The position numbers and the translations under genes are program-made. A stretch of 64,000 nucleotides of DNA, taken from Rhytidiadelphus loreus. Lineage: Eukaryota > Streptophyta > Bryopsida > Hypnales > Hylocomiaceae. The first letter of the stretch is position 1. Each line of letters opens with the position of its first letter. The stretch is taken from positions 25,556,863 through 25,620,862 of the forward strand of contig OX344761.1 in assembly GCA_947034895.1 (NCBI GenBank). The letters run 5' to 3'. Under the pieces are notes generated by a model that was not told the origin of the DNA, did no database searches, and saw nothing but the letters and a program-made list of their open reading frames with translations. Positions 11,223 through 23,400 of this stretch are shown piece after piece.

Positions 11223-11579
11223 AGTTTCTTTGAAGACTTTAGTTTTTTACCTTTGAGAAGACATTTATTTTATGTTAGTTGTTTGTAGATTTCATTTTGG
11301 GTGTTGAAAATAGAGAAAGAAAAGATAAAAAGGAATTAATGAACTAGTTTTCCTTCTAGGTGAACTTGAAGTGAATTTTCTTTCTAAGATAAAGATAAAG
11401 AGATAGTTGTGGGGTCAAATAAGGGCTCAATTATTGATGTGAGAGCTTTGGGAGTGAGTTAGGGGCTGACCCCACTTGTTTGTGTGGTTAGAGTAGAGAT
11501 AAGGTGGAGAAAAAAAGGGAACACTATTCATCTTCTCTCCCGTTGTGAGTTTAGGAGGGCCGAATGTTTGAGGGACCAT

Positions 11580-12060
11580 TGTGTTGTGAATTTGAAGTAT
11601 TTTGAAATGAAATTTGGAGGTGTTGTGTATCATGGTGTGTAGTTTCCAAATTGATCTCACTTGCTTGATTTGGAGTTGTGAAGCAAAAGTTGTGCTAGTT
11701 TGAATGGAGGGAGGTTTGTTGCCTTTAAAATTAAGAGGCAGAGACTTCGACCGACCATAAAAGACGGACAAGTTCTTTTTTTGCCATGAAATTTGAAGGG
11801 AGTGTAGGAAATTGTGTTAGCTTTTCATGAAGCTATCATTCGTTCTGTTTGGAGTTTGTATGAGAAAGTTGTGAGTGTGGAAGCGAAGGAAGGTCTGCTG
11901 CCTTTCCCTTCTCAAGGCCGAAACTTTGGATGGCCATAGAGGTTGGACAGAGTCTTAGAATTGTATGAAATTTAGAGGAGAAGTAGATGATTGTTTTAGC
12001 TTTCCGAAAAGCTATCATTTAGTTCATTTGGAGTTATAGATCAACAGAGACACTCATCCA
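11580..12060 (+). repeat. Diverged tandem repeat, about 170-190 bp units
   Basis: Two to three units share the order: GCTTTTC/CCGAAAAGCTATCATT, a TTTGGAGTT motif, AAAGTTGTG, GAGGTTTGTTGCC or AAGGTCTGCTGCC, a CGAxACTTxGA stretch, GACCATA or GGCCATAGA, then TATGAAATTTAGAGGAG. Copies are at about 11610-11790, 11791-11975 and 11976-12060 (partial). Such arrays are common in the 3' parts of plant retroelements. Confidence 0.55.
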
Positions 12061-12562
12061 AAGATCAGCTTGGGATTTGAAGTTGGAGTTGGAGTTGAAG
12101 GAGTTTGAAGACTTGTGTGTTTGTGTGTGTGTGTGGCTTGTGGCTTTGTAAATTTCATTTTATTGTTGCGGGCAGTTTGGTTTACACCAATACTAGCCTC
12201 ATTTGGTGTTGTGGATGCGACGAAGTGGGGTTAATTGCCCACATGGTCGAGACTTTTATGTTGTTCCCACTGGTGAGGCAAGTTTGCTGGTCACCGTGGG
12301 TTTGAAATTTAGGATCCAATCCCTCGGACGGCTTAGCTCGTGGTCTGGTCGTCCCGTTTTACACGTCCGAAGCCCGTGGTTTCTTATCACCCTACCTTAA
12401 CCCTTGGCCTATTTAGAAACACAACAGGATAGGACAACGAGTAGCAGTTTGAAGATTTGAAGACTCGAAGATTTGAAGATTCGACAAGTTACAATTTATT
12501 TCATTCCCGAGCCATTTCTAGTCGCAGCCAGAATCCTCGTGATTTCCCGAGGCAAACTCTCT

Positions 12563-14811
12563 CTACACGACAGCGTCATCCATCCCCAGAAGGTTCTTCA
12601 TCTGGTTGTGATTGATCGCCGTGAACTTGTAGATCTTGGAGCCCCCCTTCCCGTCCGGAATTTGGTTGAACGGGACGCCGGTGTCGATGTCGTGCAGTGC
12701 CCCGGACTCGTGCTTCTGGAAGACCTCTTGCCAACTGGTCCAGGTCGCATTCGAGGCCATGACGATCTTCTGGTTGCCCATCTTGTCGAAGTCCAAGGTC
12801 CTCCCCCCCCCGTTTCGGTGCTTGGCGCTCCCCACCGCCTCGAAGCTTTGGTGCGCCTTCTCCTTGAAATCCTGGACACGCATCGGCGCGGTGAGTATGT
12901 GTCGTGATCTGACCGCGCGGTCTAAACTGTCCCCGAACAATCCACGACACCAAGTGGCGTCGAGGTTGGAATATCGCGGGATCAGACCGCGCGGTCCGAA
13001 GTGACCATGAATTAGAAAGGTGACGAGCGTAACGAGGACAATGGGAGCCTACCGATATGGAATGGGACGAAATTGCATCACTAGGATTCAGACCGCGCGG
13101 TCTGAAATGCGTAGGGAAGTCGTGCGTACCTCATAGACCTTCGGGTCCTCCCCTTCAATGATGACCTTCGCGTTCTTCCGATGTTGCGCAGGCTTGCCCG
13201 CGTTTTCCCAGAGGTGGCGAACATGCATGAGTGTTGCCGGCAGGGACAACAGGTACGGGCCCGCGACGTTTCCGTCGTTGCACTTGGAGGACAACACGTG
13301 GAGGTGGTCCTTGTTCTGGGACCACACGATTTCGCACGTCCACCTGTGCATTTTGGCGACGACCTTCTCATCGTCGATGGTAGTGTTCCCAGAGATGATG
13401 TCCTTGGCGGCCATCCAGGTGTGCTGCCCGTTGATGATGAGCAGCGGCCGCGCCTTCCAGCAATCCGCCCAGCATGTCGGTCTGGTGCGCGTGTCCGGCA
13501 TGACGGTGAGGATTTGCTTGGCGTAGTTCACCTTCACCATCCTGTCCAGGACTGCCAAGACGCTGTCATTCTCGAGGGGCCTCACGATGATTCCCGACTC
13601 CTCCTGGGCATTCACCATGTCGGCCACGTCCAACTCGAAGTACTGTCCCTAACCGAATATGTACATGTACGAGGACAGTTCCTTGAACACCTTGTTGGCC
13701 GCCGCTTCGGCCTTGAGGCTCGTCCGCGTTTCCAACTCGACGCTGCGTTGCGGATTGCGCTTGTACTCCGCGGGCACGGACACGCTAGCCGGGACGGCGT
13801 CGGCATCGAAGGGCAGGGTTCGTGGATTCTTGGTCCACTTCCCGTTCACCTTCTTGATCGCAATCTTCTGCGCCTCTTCCTCGGACACCTCTACCGGTTC
13901 CGTGTTGGCCTCGTGGGTCGATGAGCTGGGGGTGCCATGTGATTCCTCGGCCACGCGTCTCGTCCGGACCCAGCGCCCCGCATCTTCTTCCGAGGATGCT
14001 TGCGTCGCCACGGGCGGGCCCGCTGACTTCCGTTTCACGGCCTTCTGTTTAGACCGAGAAGTCGGCGCTGTGGTGGCTCGGCCCGCCGACTGAGTCGCCT
14101 GTGGCGGTCGTTGGATGGGTCCATGCGCCGGTGGGAGTGGGTCGGTACGCTCGGACGCTCCAGCAAGGGCCGACGCAGGGGGGGCCGACTGCGCGTTCCC
14201 GCTCCCGACGCCTTGGCGACATTCTTGGCGGACCCCTCTGGCGAAGCCATTGGTCGACTTCCTTCACCCTAGCAGACGTTCAAGGGCGACACACTCAGTG
14301 ATTTGTTGTGAATGGCAAACGCTTTGGCGACGTACGAGTTGGCTACCTTTCCGGTCTCGTGGAAGTCACTAGAGACGGCTTCGTAGTGCGATTGGGTTTC
14401 GGCCATCAAGAGTTGATATGCACGAGGGACGGACGCGTAATTCTTCATGAGGTGTTTGCTACAGAAGGTCATCTCATTTTCTACACGGATGGCGATGACT
14501 CCGAATGCATTATTACTGGCATTCACCACGTCGACGAGAATGGCCTCCCTCATCACATGGACATTCACGAGTACCAAAGTGGAGAAGGATTTCCATCGAG
14601 GATCCCCCGTCTTCGTGAATCCCAGCTCCAGATTGAAGATGGGGGAACCCATCAAGAAATTCAATTCGATCGTCCACAATGACTTGGACACGACGAACTC
14701 CAAGGGGAATTTCTTTTCGATGTGCAGCTTCCAGGACTCGTGGATTCGGTCAGGCGAGATGGGCCTCAAGTAGCCCGCAAGCGGCAGACTGCTCTCCAGG
14801 AATGACTCCAT
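12563..14811 (-). pseudogene. ParB-like multi-domain protein, unit 1
   Basis: The start is ATG 14811 (MESFLESSLPLAGYLRP), just after a GGACAG acceptor. Exons are 14811-13130 and 12871-12563, with intron 13129-12872 (GAG|GTACGC ... GTCCAG|GAT, phase 0). It has an N-terminal unknown domain (REAILVDVVNAS), an Ala/Pro/Ser-rich linker (about 14260-13900), then a ParB/sulfiredoxin-fold segment: GIIVRPL, followed by PLLIINGQHTWMAAKDI, comparable to the GxHR loop of ParB. Next come HLHVLSSK and LMHVRHLWENAGKP, and in exon 2 ATWTSWQEVFQKHESG. The unit-2 gene aligns along its length, including the intron position. Damage: TAG at 14269-14271 and 13649-13651, and a frame change in the linker. Bacterial ParB proteins bind palindromic parS and load as CTP clamps; nothing here shows that activity. 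The basic GxHR arginine is Thr in this copy. Confidence 0.5.
12872..13129 (-). other. Conserved-position intron with three type-1 palindromes
   Basis: This 258-bp phase-0 intron splits VYE|DFKEKAH. The unit-2 gene has an intron at the equivalent place (KYK|EFTIAV). Perfect or near-perfect palindromes start at 12908, 12982 and 13088, so all three are spliced out if the model holds. Confidence 0.7.
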
Positions 14812-14815
14812 GCCA

Positions 14816-16902
14816 CTGTCCACAAGCAGTACTTCAAATCAGACCGCGCGGTCTAAATTGGACGACTCAGGAGATTGCTACACGCCCAGCATGCAGTGGT
14901 CATGCGATGCACTAACGAGTTGAGGATTCATTTCTTACGGTCGTTGACGATCTATTGCATTCTAGCGTACTTCTGATAGGACGATACTCCTTCATGCTAT
15001 GCTGAGTCCATGGCGTGGTTTTGACCGCGCGGTCTAAACCAGGGACACGATTCATAGCCTAGATAGACCAGGCTAGCATGACGGTATTTCTACAATGACT
15101 GCTGCTCGAGGTTTTGACCGCGCGGTCTAAAACGCCTTCCCTTTCTATTCGGCTGATGATGATGCTCCTCGCTACGGGACCCTGCGAACGACATTATTTT
15201 CGTCTTGCCCATCACCTGGAACAGTCCTTCATCTATTAGATCAAACCGCGCGGTCTGATCGTGTCATTCCTAAGTCTACCCTGTATGCGGCGAGAATTAA
15301 CAGATACTGATCGTAGGGTCGACAACCATTACTTCTGTTATCTTGGGTAGGGATTGGCGTAGGTCCTTTATTCGTCATCCGTCGGGGATCTGACCGCGCG
15401 GTCTGATTTATTCCTTCCCTGCCTACTTTGGAGGCTCTGCACAATGCTACCAGCCATCGTGGCATCTAGTTCCTTTTACTCTATTTCCAATCACTCATGA
15501 ATTGATCCTATAATACTAAAAGTATTAGGTTTTGACCACGCTGTGTGATCCATGTGTGATGCTTATTCATGGTGCGTGATTAGATGAACATGCACAGGCC
15601 CTCTATTTGTGATGCATCTTTGGATATGGTTTAGACCGCGCGGTCTGAATCTGCCAACATTCGGTTATTACTTAGACGTGCCCATTGATATAGTGCATCC
15701 CCCCCGGCTGGGTTACTAGTTGGCATGACAATGAGTCTAAATTATTGAAGGCGTTGACAATGGATCTGTCATGACAACACGACATGAACGCATTTACCAC
15801 TAAAGATATCTTCTGGCCGCTCGGTCTGGTCGGTCCGTTCCCTTCTATTTTATGGCCGGGGGACCAGTTTAGACCGCGCAGTCTGAACCAGTATCTAAAG
15901 AAACGTGGACTAATTGGATCAGTAATTCGTCCTTGACATTCTGTAGACGTTTTATCACTTTTGACCGCACGGTCTAATCCTAAATCTAGAATATCGTGAC
16001 ATAATTTGATCAGTAGTTCGTCCAGAACATTTTAGGAGCGGTGCATCACTTCAGACCGCGCGGTCTGAACCTGTATATATACTAACTTGACAATGTCGAT
16101 CGGCAATTAGTCCAGGTCATTTTGGGGACAGTTCATTACTTCAGACCGCGCGGTCTGAAACTACTTCAACTTGATTGATATGAAGTTGGATAGGTCTAGA
16201 ATTCGTCCAACATTTTGAGGAAATTGCATCAAGAATTCACTTCAGACCGCGCGGTCTGAAACTATTTTACCTAATGCTCTCAGAAATTTCTACATCGACA
16301 ACTCCGGGCCATTTCAGCGACGCCGGAACACTTCAGACCGCGCGGTCTGAAACATGGCTGGGGCCACATACACTGCACGGTTATAGGTGCCTCTTCTAAA
16401 TTTCCGCAACATTCACAACTGAGAATAGATTTTGCAGACAGCTTACTTCAATTGTGCAGTTCAGATTGCTGTAGATGTCGTGACTCCAATGAAAGCAGCA
16501 ACACGACAATGTTCGAATGCCACTGATCGCCAATGAAACCAGATTCTCAGCAATTCGATGACGCCAAGGACTGCAGATTCTTAACAATTCGTCAATGGTA
16601 CAAACAAACAAATGAATGAATGCAAGCACGAGAACACAAACAATGAAATCACGAGAACACAAACCCATACAATGCCTACCATGATAGAATACTAAACTCT
16701 GAAAACACAGAAAGCACACAGAAAGCCAAGCACACGAAAGCTCAGAATTCTGGAACGATTGGGTCTACTTCTACGGTGCCATGGAAAGCCAGGCACACGG
16801 AAAGCCAGAAGATTAGCCAGGCACACGAAAGATCAGCCAAGCACACAAGAAGATCAGCCAGGCACACGGAAAGTCAAAAAAAAGGTCCACAAGCATACTT
16901 AC
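14816..16902 (-). other. Putative 5'-UTR intron of the unit-1 ParB-like gene
   Basis: A strong minus-strand donor GGAGCTGC|GTAAGT lies at 16902. An acceptor GGACAG lies 4 bases before ATG 14811. This 2.1-kb intron would contain all twelve palindromes of the main array. Confidence 0.5.
14839..16350. repeat. Type-1 palindrome array, cluster 4 (12 copies)
   Basis: Copies start at 14839, 15020, 15113, 15241, 15389, 15631, 15869, 15960, 16051, 16141, 16242 and 16333. The core GACCGCGCGGTC is intact in most; 15241 has AACC, 15869 GCAGTC and 15960 GCACGG. From 15869 on, start-to-start distances are 91, 91, 90, 101 and 91, with CACT or TACT usually just before. Spacers share only scattered words (such as AATTCGTCC), so the array looks like an old tandem of about 91 bp in which the palindrome stayed and the spacer drifted. 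Confidence 0.92.
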
Positions 16903-17400
16903 GCAGCTCCAGCAGAAGAACACCGCCCCAGCAGAAAAACAACGCTCCAGCTAGCCGAACGCTCCGCCGATCAGTCAAGAAAGCCGCCGATTGGAACGCT
17001 CCGCCGATCAGTCAAACCAGTCTCCTCCACAGCATACAAAACCAACGACAGAAATGACGAACAAGCAAGACAGAGGAAGGAGGAACAACAGAAACGCTAA
17101 ACAACAAAAAGAACGCACACGAAAAGGAGTAACAGCGACAACAATTGACGAAACGCGGAGCAACAGTGAGGAACGCGAAGAAAACAAAAGACTCCAGCGA
17201 AACCCTGGCCGACGGAGAAGACGACCGACCGAGCCTCCCAAATACCGAACCTGCATCGAGCCTCCAAGCTGGTACGGAGCTCCTCCGAGCCTGCACGCGC
17301 ATCCCGAAGCAGTCCCGAGCCTCCCACGAACCTGCGCACACCACACGAAGCTGCCCCAAAGTAATCATGTTTAATGGTCAGTTTAGGGTTAAAACAGTGG
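16903..17400 (-). other. GC-richer leader exon, putative 5' UTR of the unit-1 ParB-like gene
   Basis: Read on the minus strand, this is a TTG/CTTC-rich leader with repeated words (a GATCGGCGGAGCGTTC block twice, GTGTGCCTGGCTGATC near the end) that reaches the GTAAGT donor at 16902. A telo-box-like TTTAGGGTTAAAAC lies at 17382-17396 near its presumed start. A similar leader is seen on the plus strand at 46.69-47.0 kb in unit 2. ORFs here are in low-complexity sequence and are not called. Confidence 0.4.
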
Positions 17401-17479
17401 GACTTAAAAGCGAGCTTAGAAGGAACCAATGAAGGGCGGCTCTGCCTTTTTCATAGGCTTTCGTGGTCCGGAAAAAAAA

Positions 17480-20400
17480 AGGGAGCTCTTTACAAAAAGA
17501 GAAATACATGTGCAACCTAACACAAGTAGTTTCGTATTTTTCTAAGCGTTTGTTAATTACTTATAAATTTGCAAAGATGGAAGATATAAGCAAGTACTCG
17601 TGGACATAGGTTTCCCAAAATACGTCCACTTGCAACTTGTACAGAAATGTGAGGAAATCAATGACAATGATTCACTCCTTCAATACAAAAATAATTTTTC
17701 CTCCAGGCGATGAATTCAATTGATAAAGCTCAGTGCTCCGTTGAAGAATCACCCCATCTCTATTTTGCACTTAAAAATAGGGGTGGTTTGAAGAAAAGGG
17801 GTGCTCTTAGAACACACATTGTCGACCTTAAATCAACCCTAGTTTTTTCAATCAATTCACCCAAAAGCCCATTTTCCTAAATTTAAGGAAGTTGTACAAT
17901 ATTAAAGAAGCTCTAGGATATTGGAGGCACGTTTCTATGAATCCTCAATCCTAGAAAATAAAGATTTGGGATGGGCATGGAAAAAAATTAGGAACATCAA
18001 AATCATAATCAATCATTTCCAAAATTGGATTTCGAATGCTAAAATGAACTTCCAAAATATTTGGATCATTTGCACTTGGCACTGATGGACAAACATGAAA
18101 GGGACTGGCAACATACTCAAAATAGGCCATATGTACATTAACTCTTATTCAAATCTCACAACTCACATGCACTCATGCACTGCCTACAAATTAAATCAAC
18201 GATTACAACATGTATATTATGCTTAGTTCTAGAAGGGGGAAGAATTTGCTTAATTGGAGAGGATTAGGAGTTCTACTTATTCTTAATCAATCATTTAAAA
18301 TGTACTTCAGAAGATCGAGGTATTTACCAACTCACACAGGAAATCTTCAACCAAAATACAAAAAATACAAAAGGCATAAGGGTTGCTTTGTAACCTCATA
18401 AATGTCCACAATAAACTTATGCATCGGTATTTATGTAGCATAAATTGTAAAGGGTCATTTAAGGCATTGATTTTTGAGAATTAAGGAAAGCAACTCAAAC
18501 TCCAGCAAGGCTCTAGAAGCAAACATGATTTAGAGGTACATTTCAATGTACCCGTTTTAGAAAGGGTTTTGTTTTGATGCCCATTTTTTGTGAACTTCAA
18601 GAATTTGTAACTAATTTTACAAAGCTTGAAAAAATAGGAAGTGACTTCGGTTAGATGTCTATTCTACTTGTCTGTTGAGGGAAATTTACTACAAAATATT
18701 TAAAAATGTTTCACTTCCCAAATTTCAATTTTAGCCTTGAATTGGTTGATTTGTGAACCTCCTATCTCATTTATAGCAATTTGTACCGTTGGATGAGTTT
18801 CATATTTTGTTAGGTTGAAGAATCTCCCTTATGGAAACACCTTGTACGGTTTGATATAAGACTGCATCTTTGCAATGGACACAAAATTCAATTTCTAGAA
18901 AAACTAGGCCCGCCCCTCAAATCAACCACGGTCACTAAAGGGTTAACTTCCTTAGTGACCAAAACGTGGTCACTTTGATTTCTAAAGTACTTATTCAATT
19001 ATTCGCAATATTCAAATGATATGGCACTTCTAGGGATCCTTCGGAGAATCAAATTCATTTGGTCATCTTTCGGTACAATTGGATGTACATAACTAGCTTT
19101 TATGTAAAAAGAAAATCCCAAACTTTGAGTGTTTGGGTACTTACCCCGATAAAGCAACAGGTTGGGGGATTTGGTCAATGAAAGCATATATTACACCACT
19201 GACTTGTCCATCCGCCAACTAATGCTTGGCGCTAGCAGGGTTAGAGCTTCATTTCCTCCGTGTATTGTATAATCCCATTTAATGGTCAAGCAACCACGTT
19301 ATAATCACTTCAGCGTCTGCGATAAAAAGAACACAAAATGCGACCGTGAAGAATTGGTACTCAATCCTGTTCATAAATAGTTACATATTTTTCCACTCAT
19401 AACACACCATTCTAAAACGAAAAAAAAAGAATTTAGAATTTTGCAACTATCATATTTCTTGTGAACTAAATCCAAAAATACTTGATATATAATTTGAAAA
19501 CACAATACTGGGTACTTAGAAATATAACGAACTTACTAGGATGGTTTATTAAATTTGGGATTTTGTTATCTTAATTTGTTTGTTTGAATTATTGTGTTTC
19601 GTTGTTGCTATTCTAGAAGTGGAGGTATTTTAATCTAGATCAATGTACCAACTCTTCTCAATTTCCAACATCTGAAACTGTGTCCGAAATTGTACCTGGC
19701 CAAGTTGTTGTTCCTCCTACACTTCACAACAATTATGTGAGTCTATTTGGGATATCAAAGAATGCAACATGGCTTGCTCTCTAAACTTGTCACCATTCTT
19801 TCATTTATGAAAATTGAAACTTACACAATTCTATTAATGTACCATGATGCACAAATTAATTTCTTCTCTTCTTCGATTTTATTCACCATTGCATTCATAT
19901 CTCCTATTTTTTTTAAATCAAGAGATTTTCCAATACCCTATTTGATATATAATCCTATTTCAAGAATGAAATGTAGGCTGAAGTAGACATTTGAATCATA
20001 TTTGATATTTGATATTAATTTCTTCACTTAGTCTATCTTTTGAAGATGGAACAATAATTTCAAATCGTCACAGACTTAGACTCTTACATTAACAAATTCT
20101 ACACACAATGAGATTCCATCATAGAAAAGAAAAAATTGCAATTTATATCACACCTTGACGATTTGAAAAATGGATCTATACTAACTAAGACCTTATAGGG
20201 GTTCATGACATTGTTAGTAGCTCAAATATTATTGACACCTAGGAATTTTGAATATTGTGCTTTTATGTGAACGCTAAACAATTGATTTATAACCATGATA
20301 TTTTAAATAGCACATACGACAATAAACCAAAAATTTTCTTTCAAATTTTGAACAAGCTCAGTTATACGCTCATTAAGACAAATGTACAGATACCTTCCAT

Positions 20401-23400
20401 CAGCCCTAAGAAGATCCATGCTACTACAAAATAGTGACCAACAAAAATGAAATTTGCTTCACCTAAGCTATTTCTACATATAATGAATTATTTGTTATGA
20501 ACAAATTTTTGTTTCGAAAATCTAAACAAGTCTACAGACTTACAAATCAAGACGGAAGTATTGATACCCTTTCATTGACTTGGAGAAGATCCATGATGCT
20601 ATAAGACAACGTTCAACTAAAATAAAATTCAATGTGATAAAGATCATTAGATATAAAAATAATTATTATCAACCATGTTTTCTTTTCTAAAATCGAAACA
20701 AGTCTAACAACAGTGCATTAAGAGAAAATTATTAGTACCCTCCCATCAACCATTCAATCCTAAGAGGACCCTTGTTGCTATAAGATCGTAATCAATCATT
20801 ATTCTATATGAACTTATTTCCATCTCCATTCATCTTTCACATCAATTGAGTTCATGATTGTTATAATTTCTACTTCTAATATTTTAAGAAACATTGGAAA
20901 TTTTGATTTTCATTTGAATTCTACAAAACCACGGTAATAGGTTCACGGCAATAGGTCTATAGTAATAGATACGATAATCCACTAAAAATAGAAGATTTTG
21001 ATCAAAAATTTCAGATGGATTTTTATTTTTAGCAATATTCTTAATTTTTTAGTACTTCTTTAAATTTTTGAACTTAACGCTCGCACAATCTTGCTCACCG
21101 CTTGAAATCTCATCACGCTTGCAGGCTCACAAACTAGCACCGCTGACTTTGGCAATTTTTTCAATTTCGACCGGGTAGTCTAAAATGTTCAAATGTCCTA
21201 GATTCGCACCTAGATTTCTTAGAACTTCATCATTTTTAAATGTCTGAAATCTACATGAGTCATAGATGGCACTTCTGTAGTTCAAAATACACCGCTTGAA
21301 ATCTATAGAGATCCTAGATTTCTGAAATCTATATAAATTCAAGATTGTTGAAATCTATACCTGTCCTAGATGTCACTTTTGTGGTTCGAACTAGGTACTT
21401 TGAAAATGGTACACAAAATATGGATAATGTGTACAGCATTAAAAAAATGGTATGTGCAAAAATTCAGACCTAAATTTTTTATTCTCTAAGAGTTATGCAC
21501 GGTCAAAGAGGGTTGAAAAATGCAAGAAAATAGACAGTTTGAAATTTAATTCTTAAGAAACAGTAAAAAAATTCAAAAAATTCAAAAAAAAATCTATTTT
21601 TTCTAACTTATAGATACTCCTTTTCACCAATTTTCACTATTGGAAAAATAAAATTGTGTTTTCTACACTTGCACAAAGGTAGTGCACTTTGAGCACATGT
21701 GGCAGATGGAAAATTATCTATTTTTAGAAAATCTTTGGTAAGGTTGTGTAACTCTAGTAGAAGTTCTAGTATACCAATTTTGAGCTTCAAATTCGTATTT
21801 TTGGGTGGAAAATAGTGCTAAAACCCTTCAAAATGGCCACGGTAGACATCCAATCGGGGGCAATTTAAAAATAGTAGAATAACTATAAAAAAAAGCCTTA
21901 AAAAGTACTCAACATCTGAAACTACCACATGTACCTTCATTTCAAGTTTCATAGAAGATGGACACACGATGCAAAAGTTATGAGCAAAAAACCAGCTATC
22001 TAAGGTCTAGGGGACCAAAAAAACGTGAAGTGTTTCTTGCAATCACCCTATATCAAAAATCTTGTTCATTTTGCTTCTAATTATGTGAAAATGAAACAAT
22101 TGATTCATAACCATGACATTTCGAATAGCATATATACTACCCAAAAAAAAAAAAAAAATAGGTACACCTAAGGTCAATCACTCAATGATCAAACTCAAAT
22201 GTCATTTAAAAAATCATGGCTTTTTAAATGATTCTCACACATATGAACTTGATCATGTATCTCATAGCAAGATGTCTCATCCGATGCTTTTTAAATGCAA
22301 GTTTCTTGCTCACCTTTGTGCGTGAAGTTCAAAGCTTACTATACCTTCTCTAAAGCTCACTCACAACTTGAGAAACTGAGTGTTATATTTCAGACTTATG
22401 AAGTTGAAGTTTTCCCGGAGTTGCAAGTGAACTCCAGCATTATCTAACTTGGATTATTTACAAATTCGATGTAATCATGACTGTTCCAATACTACAAAAT
22501 GATTGAGAGCTTCACTCTATGATGAATTCCATGGAAACGAAATATAGCAAAGAAGCATAATTATATGAAATATACAACATAAAATGTGTTGAATTTCCAA
22601 TGAAAAAGTAGACATTTATTCTATGAGATATCCTAGTAAGTGGAAAATATAGATGTAGAGCATTTGCGGCCCGCCCAACTATGGCTTGAGAAGATCGGTG
22701 CTAATATGCTCACATTTGTTGAAGTTGCCATTTCTTTGTATTCGTATATAATTAGACCAATTCATTGAGAGGCTTGTTGAAACACACCATCTGTAAGTCC
22801 AATACTATTGCTGAAGAAAAGGTAGAATTATTTGAAAATTCTAAAGCTTAAAGAAACTCAGGATTCAACGTTGCTAAATGAATGACTGTGTGTAGTTAGA
22901 GGCTTGTTTTTTTGGATCATTCGGAGGCAACCCATTCTAAGTATTGAAATATGAGAGCCACCCCCTCTAGGTAGTTGAAACCCCGGATGCAAATATAGAC
23001 CACCATAATAAATCTTATATTCATAAAGTCCCAAAATAACTGACATTGGAAGGATCTGGATTGGAAGCCAGAAGTGAAAAACCAAGCAGTATAGATGATT
23101 GCCATGAGTAGGAATTCACAGCATACATCTTTCGTTCTAGGAAAACAAGAGACTACGAACGGAATATGAAGCAATATAACAAGGGCAATGTCTTTTTTCT
23201 ATAAAACCTGTTCCCCATGCAATGCTACTCAGTAAGAGCTGATTCCTCATAGATACAGTGAGCCCGCAAAAAAGTGCGATCAGCGGTTGCGACGTCGAGC
23301 CCCGCGAGGTTGAGGCGAGAGGTTTGCTAGATTCACTTGTGCTTGATTCAGCCGAGCCCGCACTTGCTCAAAAATATCTAGGTCGACATGAACGGCTTGC

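Larger units (their letters stand above)
10550..12568 (-). other. Presumed long intron joining the ParB-like and methyltransferase-like parts
   Basis: The downstream exon begins after a TTTACAG acceptor at 10550. The upstream exon has candidate donors at GCT|GTCGTG or GTC|GTGTAG near 12566. If both are used, the ParB-like exons (14811-12563) and the methyltransferase-like exons (10549-7189) make one gene with a 2-kb intron holding a plus-strand gene. If not, they are two adjacent genes. No homologous junction is left in unit 2 to test this, because Copia sequence cuts it off. Confidence 0.35.

Noticed and set aside
14839..16350. CRISPR-like array: short palindromic repeat with near-regular spacing
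   Set aside because: The repeat is an 18-bp full palindrome, spacers are about 70 bp and share ancestry, distances vary elsewhere, and the context is eukaryotic with introns and plant transposons. No cas-like gene is present.
14839..16350. True bacterial parS sites
   Set aside because: The sequence is unlike the known parS TGTTTCACGTGAAACA. Only the palindromic, clustered arrangement is comparable, so I keep it as an analogy.
16759..17432. Overlapping ORFs on both strands near 17 kb
   Set aside because: Low-complexity leader sequence with a strong minus-strand donor at 16902 explains it better.
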